Below the pieces are notes generated by a model. The model saw only the letters and a list, made by a program, of their open reading frames with translations. It did no database searches and was not told where the DNA came from. This document shows positions 41,065 to 49,323 of a stretch of DNA of 64,000 nucleotides, piece after piece. Location of the stretch: the NCBI RefSeq assembly GCF_000739735.1, contig NZ_BBJF01000006.1, positions 558,001 through 622,000 on the forward strand, written 5' to 3'. The stretch comes from Paraburkholderia ginsengisoli NBRC 100965 (lineage in GTDB: Bacteria > Pseudomonadota > Gammaproteobacteria > Burkholderiales > Burkholderiaceae). Position numbers and translations under genes: made by a program. Positions within the stretch are counted from its first letter, which is position 1. Each line of letters begins with the position of its first letter.

Positions 41065-42687
41065 ATGTTCAGCAAGATCAAGGTCGCCTCCGGCCTGTTG
41101 TGTGTTCTCGCCGCGTTCTGCGTGTTCCAGCTCGTCACGGTGGGGCTCGGCTTCTGGTCCCTCACTCGCACGCATGACGACGTGGGCGACCTGTCGAACA
41201 TTGCGTTGAAGCAGGTGGACGCGGTCAACGAAACGACCCAGCGGCTGATGGATGCGCGCATCAACCTGTCGCGCGCCGGCACACGCATGGTGCGCGGCGG
41301 CGCGGAGCCGACCGACATCGTGCAGCATGCCCGCGAACAGCTGACCGCCGCGGATCAGTCGTTCGGCGCGTTCATGAGCGCGCAGAAGACCAGCGACGAA
41401 AACACCGCCCGCGCGACCGCGCTCGCCGAGCGCTACAAGAAGCTGCACGACGCGCTCGCCGAACTCGTGCAGTTTCTCGACTCGAACAACATCCAGGCCT
41501 TCCTCGATCAGCCGACGCAGTCGTTCCAGGACGCTTACCTCGCCGAGTCGCATAACTTCGTCCAGTTCGGCGCTGCGGCGAGCCGCGCGTCGCTCGATTC
41601 GATCGACGCCCGCATGGCGGCGTTTCGCGTCGTCAGCATCGTGATCCTGCTGGCGCTGGTGGCGGGCACCTTCGCCGTCTACGCGGCGCTGCGCCGGGGT
41701 GTGGTGGCGCCGCTGGAGGAAGCGGGCCGCCACTTCGACCGCATCGCGCAAGGCCGCCTCGATCAGCCGATCGCCGCGCGCGGCACCAACGAGATCGGCC
41801 GGCTGTTCTCGGGCCTTGCGAAAATGCAGGCGAGCGTGGCGCGCACCGTGCAGACCGTGCGCGAATCCGCCGACTCGATCCACCTCGGCGCCGATGAAAT
41901 CGCGACCGGCAACGCCGATCTGTCGGCGCGCACCGAAAGCCAGGCGGCTTCGCTCGAAGAAACTGCGTCGAGCATGGAGGAGCTGACCGCCACGGTGCGC
42001 CAGAACGCCGATCACGCACGCGAGGCCAACGCGCTCGCCGAGACCGCGCTCGATGCGACCTCGCGCGGCAGCGAAGTGGTCAACGAGGTGGTCGACAAGA
42101 TGCGCGGCATTGCGCAGAGCTCGGACAAGATCGCTGAGATTATTTCTGTGATCGACGGCATCGCGTTCCAAACCAATATCCTCGCGTTGAACGCGGCCGT
42201 CGAGGCGGCGCGCGCGGGCGAGCAGGGCCGCGGCTTCGCGGTGGTGGCTGGTGAAGTGCGCGGTCTCGCGCAGCGCAGCGCGCAGTCGGCCAAGGAGATC
42301 AAGACGCTGATCAGCGAATCGGTCGCGGAGATTCAGGGCGGCTCGGCGCTGGTCGAGCATGCCGGCGAAGCAATGAGCAACGTGTCGGCGTCGATTTCGC
42401 GCGTCACGCAGATGATGGCGGAGATCAGCGCATCGTCGCTCGAACAGAGCACGGGCATCGAACAGGTGAACCAGGCGGTGGTGCAGATGGATGAGATGAC
42501 GCAGCAAAACGCGGCGCTCGTCGAACAGGCCGCGGCGGCGGCGGCTTCATTGCATCAGCAGACGCAGCAATTGAAACAGGCTGTATCCGTGTTCGAAATT
42601 TCTGAAACTGTGTTGCGCACGCAACAGCTCGATGAAATGAGCGGGTCGATTGCGAAATTTGGCTTATCCGGAATGCGCGCGATTTAA
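41065..42687 (+). CDS. Methyl-accepting chemotaxis protein (Tar/Tsr-like topology)
   Basis: 540 aa. TM1 about 8-30, periplasmic sensor of ~160 residues, TM2 about 190-212, HAMP 213-265, then methylation helices and the hairpin tip ([21 protein letters not shown], around 370-390). The periplasmic part is helical with few cysteines, like a four-helix Tar-type ligand domain. No NWETF-type pentapeptide at the C-terminus. Preceded by a sigma28-like promoter and closed by a perfect bidirectional terminator. Ligand unknown. Confidence 0.95.
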   Translation: MFSKIKVASGLLCVLAAFCVFQLVTVGLGFWSLTRTHDDVGDLSNIALKQVDAVNETTQRLMDARINLSRAGTRMVRGGAEPTDIVQHAREQLTAADQSFGAFMSAQKTSDENTARATALAERYKKLHDALAELVQFLDSNNIQAFLDQPTQSFQDAYLAESHNFVQFGAAASRASLDSIDARMAAFRVVSIVILLALVAGTFAVYAALRRGVVAPLEEAGRHFDRIAQGRLDQPIAARGTNEIGRLFSGLAKMQASVARTVQTVRESADSIHLGADEIATGNADLSARTESQAASLEETASSMEELTATVRQNADHAREANALAETALDATSRGSEVVNEVVDKMRGIAQSSDKIAEIISVIDGIAFQTNILALNAAVEAARAGEQGRGFAVVAGEVRGLAQRSAQSAKEIKTLISESVAEIQGGSALVEHAGEAMSNVSASISRVTQMMAEISASSLEQSTGIEQVNQAVVQMDEMTQQNAALVEQAAAAAASLHQQTQQLKQAVSVFEISETVLRTQQLDEMSGSIAKFGLSGMRAI

Positions 42688-42725
42688 ACCAGGCAAGCGC
42701 TTAAAAAGAAGGCGTCGTTCCAAAG

Positions 42726-42753
42726 AAAATGGCCCGCGAAAGCGGGCCATTTT
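42726..42753. terminator. Perfect bidirectional terminator between chemoreceptor and csp genes
   Basis: AAAATGGCCCGC (42726-42737), loop GAAA, GCGGGCCATTTT (42742-42753). It is a 12-bp perfect stem with a stable GNRA loop. The flanking A and T runs allow function for both convergent genes. Confidence 0.92.
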
Positions 42754-42798
42754 GCTCAGGCGCAAGCGCCTAAGGGTGCTTCAAGTACCTGAAGGTAC

Positions 42799-43002
42799 TT
42801 AGGCCGGCGTGATGTTCGCAGCCTGCTTGCCCTTCGGGCCTTGCTTAACTTCGAACGACACCTTTTGGTTTTCCTGCAGGGACTTGAAGCCGCTGCCTTG
42901 AACTTCCGAAAAGTGCGCGAACAGGTCTTCGCCGCCGTCGTCCGGCGTGATGAAGCCAAAGCCCTTTGCATCGTTAAACCACTTCACAGTACCTGTTGCC
43001 AT
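42799..43002 (-). CDS. Cold-shock protein, CspA family
   Basis: 67 aa from ATG 43002 ([18 protein letters not shown]...). RNP1 KGFGFI (13-18) and RNP2 DLFAHF (about 28-33) are intact, so it binds single-stranded RNA/DNA as an RNA chaperone. The in-frame extension to 43056 is ignored. A 7-bp hairpin AAGTACC-TGAA-GGTACTT (42783-42800) overlaps the stop codon, followed by the shared terminator at 42726-42753. Temperature control is not readable here. Confidence 0.95.
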   Translation of the reverse strand: MATGTVKWFNDAKGFGFITPDDGGEDLFAHFSEVQGSGFKSLQENQKVSFEVKQGPKGKQAANITPA

Positions 43003-43222
43003 TTTTGATCCAGTAAATGTTGTGTGTTGCATTCGCGACCCGCTTTTTCTCAACACGAGATCGAGCGCGAAGTGAGAGTTGTATCACGTCTTTATGATGG
43101 ACGCCAATCAACCAGTATTCGGGTATTCCCCGGCTCCGGCCTTTTTGAAGCCTTGGAGAGCATTTGGAAGGGTGTTCCGCCCGGTAGGGTAAACTGCTTG
43201 TATTACTCTTCCAGGAAAAACA

Positions 43223-43498
43223 TTGACACATTATTTGCAGGAAGAACTTTCGTCGTTCTGGAGTCGTTTGACCCCCTATCTCGCGATATTGGAGTCTAAA
43301 TCCCCTCAAGAGGGCGCCCCGGACCCCATCGGCCGAATCACTGTCGATACCGAGGAACGTCAGGCTTTCGCCCTTCACACAACCGATCGGAAGCCGCACG
43401 GCGACACGTCGGAAATTCCCACTGGCCAAAGCGCAACTTATATGCGTTTTAAATCCTCGAACGCTGGTTGGGGACCTTGGCAACGCGAAGAGTATTGA
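43223..43498 (+). CDS. Possible hypothetical protein, 91 aa, low GC
   Basis: Begins with TTG 43223 six bases after AGGA. Codons are less GC-rich than in neighbours (CAT TAT TTG, TCT AAA TCC), so this may be foreign or non-coding DNA. The protein is hydrophilic with no motif: MTHYLQEELSSFWSRLTPYL... and an end rich in Ser/Gly/Trp. It lies in the divergent stretch upstream of the cold-shock gene. Low confidence. Confidence 0.35.
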   Translation: MTHYLQEELSSFWSRLTPYLAILESKSPQEGAPDPIGRITVDTEERQAFALHTTDRKPHGDTSEIPTGQSATYMRFKSSNAGWGPWQREEY

Positions 43499-43606
43499 TC
43501 GACCGGGTGGTCGGCCAAGCTGTCGGCCACCGGTTTTAAGGTCACCACGGCGTGCAGCCGGCCGCGCGAATCGCTCGCGCGTTCAACTTTTTCCTCCGTT
43601 TGGCCC

Positions 43607-43930
43607 TCAGCCTTTCCTCGCGCTGCGGCGGCTTCGCTCGTAAAAATGATTCGGCTTGGTGCGGACCCAGCGAACGAAGGCGCGTACCGCTTCGTCGGCG
43701 AGCAGGGCGTCGACGGTCGAATAGCGTTGTGCGAGTTCGGTTTCCGTGAACAGCGCGTGAAGCTGCCGATGGCAGATGCGGTGCAGCGCGGCGACTTCCT
43801 TGCCGCCTTTCGTTTTGGGCACCCAATGGTGCAGGTCGCGCTGGCTCGCCGGGATCGGCCGGCCGCACAGCGGACAGACTTCCTCTGCGGGCGGTGCGCG
43901 ATACCAGGGTTCGGCGGGTTTCCTGGCCAT
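43607..43930 (-). CDS. HNH endonuclease-like protein, 107 aa
   Basis: Zinc knuckle C19-P-L-C22 and a second pair H50...C53 frame the beta-beta-alpha-metal element: DLHHWVPKTKGG (32-43) and LHRICHRQLHALFTE (49-63). Those histidines are the usual metal and base residues of HNH nucleases. No partner domain, so it is a stand-alone nuclease-like protein whose target is unknown. No clear ribosome site. It is 58 bp upstream of the AGE epimerase stop on the same strand, probably independent. Confidence 0.85.
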   Translation of the reverse strand: MARKPAEPWYRAPPAEEVCPLCGRPIPASQRDLHHWVPKTKGGKEVAALHRICHRQLHALFTETELAQRYSTVDALLADEAVRAFVRWVRTKPNHFYERSRRSARKG

Positions 43931-43987
43931 GACCGTGTGACAGGAGGCGGCGGGCTCGCGTCGCGCGACGGTTGCAGCCGCCGCCGC

Positions 43988-45088
43988 TCAGGCCGGCAAC
44001 GCGGCGTACGCGGTGGCGAGATGGTAGGGCGTCGTGGACGGCATGTCAGCGCGGGCCACGTCGCCAGCCGGCGTCTTGCACTCGAACCAGCCGCGCGGAT
44101 GCAGAAAGCGTTGCTGGAACAGCTCGATTTGCCGCGGTAGCGCGGCGAGCGCAGCCGGCTCGTCGTGGCAGGCCAGCGCGCGCAGATATTCCGTTTGCGC
44201 CCAGATCCGCTGCGTGGCGTCCTTGACCGCGCCGGTTTCGTCGAGTGATGCGCAGACGCCGCCGGTCTCACGGTCCACGCCGTGCTGTTGCGCGAAGTCG
44301 AACGCGCGGGACAGCGCTTCGGCGAGGCCGGTTCCGTCGAACTGGGCGCCCGCCTGCTTGACCAGCCAGAACCACTCGAACTGGTGGCCCGGTTCAAGAC
44401 GGTTGCCGCTCGTGCCGATCGGCAATTCGGCCACACAGCCGGTCGGCTCATGCACGAAGTGATGCGCGACGGCGCCGGCCAGACGGCGCAACGCGGCGCC
44501 GAAGACATTGTCGCGTGTGGCTTCGCAAGCGGCCAGCCAGGCTTCGGTCAGGTGCATCAGCGGATTCTGGAGGGGCGTGCCGGTCACGCTGCCGAAGTCC
44601 GCGCTCAACGCGGCGTTGAACAGATCGCCGCCGGCCGCGAAGTGCGACTGGATCAGTGCCGACGTGTTATGCACGAGCGTCAGCGCATCGCGATTGCCGG
44701 AACGCCGGGCGTATTCCGCGCATGCGAATACGACGAACGCGTGCGTGTACAGGTCCTTCGCAGTGTCGAGCGGCGCGCCTTGGGCGTCCACGCTGTAGAA
44801 CCATCCGCCGTGCACAGTGTCCTGAAAGGTATGCCGCAACGAGTCGAACAGCACGTTGGCATGCTCCGCGTCGCCGGCTTGCGAGAACACGTACAGCTGC
44901 CGCGCGCAGGCCATTGCGCGGTAGCGCTCGGCGGCCAATGGACGGTGGTCTTCGGCGCTGAGCGCTTCGTAGGGCAGCTTCAGCGCGGTGTTGAAACCCG
45001 GTCCGCGCCACATGGGCAGCACGACAGTCGTGAAGTGATCGCGCAGGGCGGTGGCGAGGGCGATCGTCGAAGCTGCGGCAGGTTTCAT
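43988..45088 (-). CDS. AGE-family (N-acylglucosamine 2-epimerase-like) sugar isomerase
   Basis: 366 aa from ATG 45088; the longer open frame to 45337 has no support. The alpha/alpha-barrel pattern is present: WFYSVDAQGAP (about 75), LYTHAFVVFACAEY, NPLMHLTEAWLAA, the LEPGHQFEWFWL motif (about 225-240) with its histidine, and WAQTEYLRAL (about 300). Those histidines and arginines catalyse epimerisation or aldose-ketose isomerisation, for example mannose to fructose. It is a single gene; substrate unproven. Confidence 0.87.
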   Translation of the reverse strand: MKPAAASTIALATALRDHFTTVVLPMWRGPGFNTALKLPYEALSAEDHRPLAAERYRAMACARQLYVFSQAGDAEHANVLFDSLRHTFQDTVHGGWFYSVDAQGAPLDTAKDLYTHAFVVFACAEYARRSGNRDALTLVHNTSALIQSHFAAGGDLFNAALSADFGSVTGTPLQNPLMHLTEAWLAACEATRDNVFGAALRRLAGAVAHHFVHEPTGCVAELPIGTSGNRLEPGHQFEWFWLVKQAGAQFDGTGLAEALSRAFDFAQQHGVDRETGGVCASLDETGAVKDATQRIWAQTEYLRALACHDEPAALAALPRQIELFQQRFLHPRGWFECKTPAGDVARADMPSTTPYHLATAYAALPA

Positions 45089-45363
45089 GCTCGGTATAGT
45101 CAAGTTGATCAGGCGCGCGATGGCGGCGCGTCCACGGAACCGGTCCGTCGTCCGAGCGGTTCCGGCGGCGAGTGCGGATGCTACCCGGTTTGCACGCAAC
45201 CAACGCGGCGTCGATGTCCGTATCGGCACGGGCGGGCCGCATTGCCCACGCAGCCACGCGCGCGCGGCTGCGTGCGGCCTAGCATAAAGCAAACGGGTCC
45301 CGCTGACACCTCGCCCCACGCGCGGAAAACGCTTCAAATAATTTCTGATAAGGAGGAAAAATA

Positions 45364-46050
45364 ATGCTGGGGAATCTCGAACTCATCTCCCGTCTGGTGC
45401 TGGCCGCCGCGCTCGGCAGTGTGATCGGCTTTGAGCGGGAGCGGCTCTCGTGGGCGGCGGGGCTGCGCACGCACATGCTGGTCTGCGTCGGCTCGGCGCT
45501 CATCATGATCGTGTCGGCCTATGGCTTCGCCGAAGTGCTGAGCGGCGAACACGTCGTGCTCGATCCGTCGCGGATGGCCGCTCAGGTGGTGTCGGGGATC
45601 GGCTTTCTCGGCGCGGGCTCGATCCTGCTGCGCGGCGAGATCGTGCGCGGACTGACGACAGCGGCGAGCCTCTGGTCGGTCGCCGCGATCGGCCTCGCGG
45701 TCGGCGGTGGACTGTACACGGCGTCGATCGCGGCGACCATCATCATTCTGATCATCCTCGCCGGCATCAAGCCGCTCGAGCGCCGCTTCATCACGGTCAA
45801 GCAACGGCGCCAGGTGACGATGCTCGTCGAGCGCGGCGCGATGACGTTTCACTCGCTGCACGACGAACTCGGCGCCGCAAGCCCGCGCGTCAAGCAGTTC
45901 GTGATGCAGCAAAGCGACGACTCGCCCGAGTGCGACGAAGTGATGATCACGCTGCATCGCGTGTCGAATACGGAATACGAGGCGATCTGCGCGCGCTTGC
46001 GTCAACTGCACGGCGTGAGGCAGTTCCGGCAGGACGAGGTGTCATCTTAA
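45364..46050 (+). CDS. MgtC/SapB-family membrane protein
   Basis: 228 aa. About four to five hydrophobic segments with the family stretches GSVIGFERERLSWAAGLRTHMLVCVGSAL (about 18-46) and GIGFLGAGSILLRGEIVRGLTTAASLWSVAAIG. A cytoplasmic ~75-residue tail follows. MgtC-type proteins modulate Mg2+/phosphate homeostasis and ATP synthase in pathogens; others are plain inner-membrane proteins. The AAGGAGG before ATG 45364 is nearly perfect, pointing to high translation. No PhoP box recognised. Confidence 0.9.
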   Translation: MLGNLELISRLVLAAALGSVIGFERERLSWAAGLRTHMLVCVGSALIMIVSAYGFAEVLSGEHVVLDPSRMAAQVVSGIGFLGAGSILLRGEIVRGLTTAASLWSVAAIGLAVGGGLYTASIAATIIILIILAGIKPLERRFITVKQRRQVTMLVERGAMTFHSLHDELGAASPRVKQFVMQQSDDSPECDEVMITLHRVSNTEYEAICARLRQLHGVRQFRQDEVSS

Positions 46051-46183
46051 AAAGGCGAAAATCGTCGGCGAATGGCTTCGGCAGGGGCGGGCGGCCATGC
46101 GACAATGCGGTCTCGAAAAATTCCAGTGGCATTGACGAGCGGTGCTCGGCGCCTGCTTTACGGCGACGACCGCTTTTTTCTCT

Positions 46184-47572
46184 ATGGCAGATTCCGTAGC
46201 AACCAGGCAGTCCCGGCCTCCGCGTGTCGCTTCGAAAAAGCGGCGCCAGGCCACCGTCTCGAGTGACACCGAAAACAAACTGGCGCGCGCCGCGCGCTCG
46301 GCACAACGCCTCGCGCAACTGAGCAGCGCATCCCGCGACGACAGCACCCTCGACCTGTTCCCCGACGATCCCACCCGCGCCACGCTGGAAGCGATGAACA
46401 TCGACATCCGGCAAGGCACGCTGCATGGCTTTGAGTTACCCGATGTGGTGCTGGCGGCGGTCGGCGCGATCGATGCCGGCGACGGCGTGCTGCTCGACGC
46501 GAAGGCTGCGCGTCGCGCGCCTCGCAGCGTCAGGGCCGACGAGCCGGTGCCCGTCAACGCGCAGTTGAGCGGGCTCGAAATCGAGCCGGCGATGCCGGCT
46601 TTCCCTGCTGGCGAGCAAGCGGCTGCCGCGGATGCTGCGGGTGCGAAGCCGCCCGCGCAAGTGGCCTTCGATGCCGGTGAGAAACCGGCGGCGTCGGCAC
46701 GCGAAACGGCTGCACCGCCTACGTCCGCGATGGCGGCGGCGACGGTTGCGCGCAGTGTGACCGCGCTGCGTCAGGCGGCCGAACCCGCGGCGGGTGACTC
46801 GGTGGCGTCGTCGAAGCTGGGGGGAAGCAGGCCGGCGCCGCAGCGCTTCGCCGCGACTTTCGCGAAGGCAGCGACGGCTTCGCGCGAAGCGGCCGCGACG
46901 GGAAGCGAGACGGCGGCGGGTAAGTCTGCCGAAGGCACTCCGGTGAAAGCAGGTGCCGCGGAGACCGGTTCGGCCGACGCTACCGAACCGGGCGAGCCTG
47001 CGAGCCCCAAGGCGGACGCGAAGCCGTTGACCAATGTGTCCGCGTCCACGTCCGCCGCCGAGGCTAACGCCGCATTCGCCACGCCCTGGCGGGAGGCGCC
47101 GCGCGCCGAAGCGGCGGCCGCCGCGCTGCGTGCCGCGCCGGAACTCGATCGCGCACGGGCCACGGCCTTTGCCGATACCGTCGACGCGTTATACGGCGTG
47201 ATCGCCGATCAGCGCCGCGCAGCGACCGATCATTCGCGTCGCATGAAGTGGATGCTGTCGATCGTGGTGGGCGCGCTGCTGGCGACGGTGGCGATCGGCA
47301 TCACGCAGACTTTGCTCCTGATGCGCCTCACGCGCGAGACCACGGCGCAACAGCAGCGCATCGAACAGATGATGCAAAACCAGCAGGCGGCCATGGCGAG
47401 TTTGCTCGACACGCACATCGCGGTGGCCAACGCGGCGGCGGCCAATGGCGCCACCGCGGCTGCGACGACGCCCGCCGCGAATCAAGCCGCCGCAACCGCA
47501 ACGACGGCCCGCGGCAAGCGCGGCGCGCGAGCATTGCATGAGTACGGGGCGAAAGCCGGTAGCCCGGGCTGA
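46184..47572 (+). CDS. Hypothetical Ala-rich protein with C-terminal membrane segment
   Basis: 462 aa from ATG 46184 (a GTG at 46142 in the same frame would add 14 residues; both lack a good ribosome site). The first ~75 residues are basic, then a long low-complexity Ala/Pro/Glu/Thr stretch (about 135-330), then one hydrophobic helix (about 354-382, MLSIVVGALLATVAIGITQTLL) and a Gln-rich coil plus disordered tail. It looks like a tail-anchored or inner-membrane protein with a disordered cytoplasmic part. No homology recognised. Confidence 0.6.
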   Translation: MADSVATRQSRPPRVASKKRRQATVSSDTENKLARAARSAQRLAQLSSASRDDSTLDLFPDDPTRATLEAMNIDIRQGTLHGFELPDVVLAAVGAIDAGDGVLLDAKAARRAPRSVRADEPVPVNAQLSGLEIEPAMPAFPAGEQAAAADAAGAKPPAQVAFDAGEKPAASARETAAPPTSAMAAATVARSVTALRQAAEPAAGDSVASSKLGGSRPAPQRFAATFAKAATASREAAATGSETAAGKSAEGTPVKAGAAETGSADATEPGEPASPKADAKPLTNVSASTSAAEANAAFATPWREAPRAEAAAAALRAAPELDRARATAFADTVDALYGVIADQRRAATDHSRRMKWMLSIVVGALLATVAIGITQTLLLMRLTRETTAQQQRIEQMMQNQQAAMASLLDTHIAVANAAAANGATAAATTPAANQAAATATTARGKRGARALHEYGAKAGSPG

Positions 47573-47776
47573 TCGGCCGACACCGCCGCGCCGGCGCCAG
47601 CCGGTAGCGGCGGCTTGCTTCTACAACCCACATCACCGTTCCCGTCTCGCCGGATAGGCGCCGTAAGGCACTCGCCCGCCGCCCCCCGCTTCGCAACCCC
47701 ACTCGGCGTTTTACACTCCCCCCTGCTGTTGCGAAGCCGGACCGGATACGCCAGCGCATCTTCTGACGGAGCCACC

Positions 47777-48085
47777 ATGCCGACCAGCGAGCACAAATAT
47801 TCCATCGACGAACTGCTGGGCGCGCTGCTGCGCGATCAGGGCATCCACGAAGGCCATTGGGCGTTGAACATCGAGTTTTCGGCGACCGGGGCGACCGTCA
47901 AACCCCAGGACGATCCCACACGGACGTTGCCGGGTTTGATCGTGTCCGTGAATAGCGCGACGTTGCTGTGTGCGGACAGCGCCGCAGCCGGCGCTGTGGA
48001 CGCAGCTGTCGTCAATCCGCGCAAAGCCGCGCCGCGCGCCAAACCGGCGCGGAACCGGAAGCCTGTTTCGACCACCCTGCAATAG
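47777..48085 (+). CDS. Hypothetical protein, 102 aa
   Basis: Starts at ATG 47777 with a GGAG-like element six bases upstream. The N-terminal ~70 residues look folded (YSIDELLGALLRDQGIHEGHWALNIEFSATGATVKPQDD) and the C-terminal ~25 residues are basic and Pro/Ala/Arg-rich (PRKAAPRAKPARNRKP), which could bind nucleic acid. No known family seen. It precedes the repeat array at 48185-48260. Confidence 0.6.
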   Translation: MPTSEHKYSIDELLGALLRDQGIHEGHWALNIEFSATGATVKPQDDPTRTLPGLIVSVNSATLLCADSAAAGAVDAAVVNPRKAAPRAKPARNRKPVSTTLQ

Positions 48086-48184
48086 CCAATACTTTCGACC
48101 CTGGATCTGTGAAAACGGGGACGTTGTCGGGATGCAACGCACCATCCCCGGAAAAAGCTGCGGCATCACACCACACCCGAAAAA

Positions 48185-48260
48185 TTGCTGCATTGCACTA
48201 GCTTTTGCCTAGGGAAAACCCTATACTTAGCCTTAAGGGAAAATCCTAGTAATGCAGCAA
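48185..48260. promoter_or_regulatory. Inverted repeat enclosing two tandem palindromic sites, upstream of 52-aa gene
   Basis: Outer arms TTGCTGCATT(GC)ACTAG (48185-48201) and CTAGTAATGCAGCAA (48246-48260) are complementary over 15 bp with a 2-nt bulge. Inside lie TAGGGAAAACCCTA (48210-48223) and AAGGGAAAATCCTA (48235-48248), exactly 25 bp apart. The element ends 16 bp before the ATG at 48277. It looks like an operator array for a dimeric regulator and also a possible RNA hairpin in the leader. Confidence 0.7.
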
Positions 48261-48276
48261 CCAACCGGGAGTCGCC

Positions 48277-48435
48277 ATGAGCTTCATTTTTGCACTGTTC
48301 CAAAAGGTCAGCGACCTCTTTGCGTCGCCCCACCTGCCGATGGATTCGGACTATTCGTACGAAGCGCGTAGCCGCGAATCCGAACGTATGCGCCGCGCGC
48401 AAGCTACGTTGTTTGGCGTCAAGCTGACCGACTAA
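48277..48435 (+). CDS. Very small protein, 52 aa
   Basis: ATG 48277 follows GGGAG by seven bases and the frame closes at TAA 48433-48435. The protein begins MSFIFALFQKVSDLFASP, has an acidic/tyrosine middle (SDYSYEARSRESERMRR) and ends LFGVKLTD. It resembles in size and style other short helical proteins common in Burkholderia (DUF3563-like), but I cannot confirm the family. The elaborate upstream repeat array and the clean terminator 74 bp downstream argue that it is a real regulated gene. Confidence 0.65.
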   Translation: MSFIFALFQKVSDLFASPHLPMDSDYSYEARSRESERMRRAQATLFGVKLTD

Positions 48436-48875
48436 AAGCCAGGCAGTACTGTCCTGAGCGCGGAGCACCGCGCGGGGACGCGCACTTCGGGTGCGCATCG
48501 CATGATTGAAGCCACTGTTCGCGAAACGCGTGCCGTGGCTTTTTGTTTTTGGCGAGTCGGGCGGAACCGCGCCTCTTGCCAAATATTTCTCCGACGAAAT
48601 GAGTGTAACGGCGGCTGACATCCAGCCGACACCTCCGGCGCTCGATCGTCGGCGCAGACCTTTACTGACGGGGCGCAAGCGTGAAAACGACGCGCCGCCA
48701 TCCGGCCCCTTCAGTGAAATGCCCGCTTACAAGTGCTCACGTCTTCATGCGGTTTGCGCCGCTAAAGTTGGTTTCAAGCGTACGGCGTCGGGTTCGAACC
48801 CGAACACGCAGTTCGAAGATGAAGGTTGACGAACACGCACGCTGGCTTGAAACAACACTTTGACGGGAGATCACT
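48436..48875. other. Intergenic region with terminator
   Basis: 440 bp between the 52-aa gene and the His-rich exported protein. It holds the terminator at 48509-48550 and, around 48792-48806, a CGGGTTCGAACCCG palindrome that only resembles a tRNA arm. No gene recognised. Confidence 0.5.
48509..48550 (+). terminator. Rho-independent terminator of the 52-aa gene
   Basis: AAGCCAC (48509-48515) pairs with GTGGCTT (48535-48541), with further pairing inside the loop (CGCG...CGCG), followed by TTTGTTTTT. It lies 74 bp after the stop at 48435. Confidence 0.85.
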
Positions 48876-49175
48876 ATGAAAACCTTTAACAAGACTTCGC
48901 GTTCGATCATTGCAACCCTGCTCGCTGGCGGCGCGTTGCTCGCGGCCGGCAGCGCCATCGCCCAGGAACGGGTGGTGGTCGGGAACGGCTACGGCCCGGC
49001 GGTGTACGGGCAGCCGCACATGATGCCGGTGGGTTTGTCGATCAACATCGGCTGGCACGGCGATCGTTACTACGACGGCCACCGTTACTGGGACCACGAC
49101 GACTGGATGCGCAATCATCCGCACGACCGCGATCCGCGTCATCACGACGACCATCGCGGGCCGCATCACGGCTAA
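48876..49175 (+). CDS. Small exported His/Asp-rich protein
   Basis: 99 aa. Signal peptide about 1-29 (LLAGGALLAAGSAIA-QE). Mature part: a hydrophobic/Gly stretch, then an Arg/Tyr/Trp/Asp segment and a tail with ten or more histidines and many aspartates (DRDPRHHDDHRGPHHG). GGGAG lies before the ATG. It shares layout with the protein at 7535-7822. A periplasmic metal or ion binding role is a guess from composition. A weak hairpin follows at 49217-49250. Confidence 0.75.
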   Translation: MKTFNKTSRSIIATLLAGGALLAAGSAIAQERVVVGNGYGPAVYGQPHMMPVGLSINIGWHGDRYYDGHRYWDHDDWMRNHPHDRDPRHHDDHRGPHHG

Positions 49176-49216
49176 TGCGTGCATGACGACGCCGCGCCCC
49201 GCGGCGTGAAGTCCAC

Positions 49217-49250
49217 AAAGCCGGTCCTTCCTCGCGGAAGACCGGCTTTG
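49217..49250 (+). terminator. Stem-loop after His-rich exported protein, probable terminator
   Basis: AAAGCCGGT (49217-49225) pairs with ACCGGCTTT (49241-49249), and CTTCC/GGAAG extends the stem inward with one bulge. Only three T follow, so it is a weak intrinsic terminator. Confidence 0.65.
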
Positions 49251-49323
49251 TCACGTTCGGGCTTGCAAACAGGTGCGCTGCGCTATGCTTCAAGGCTTTT
49301 ATCGACGGCAGCGGGAGAGCGGC

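Noticed and set aside
48785-48812. CGGGTTCGAACCCG resembling a tRNA T-arm
   Set aside because: It is a bare palindrome; no acceptor, D or anticodon arm fits around it.
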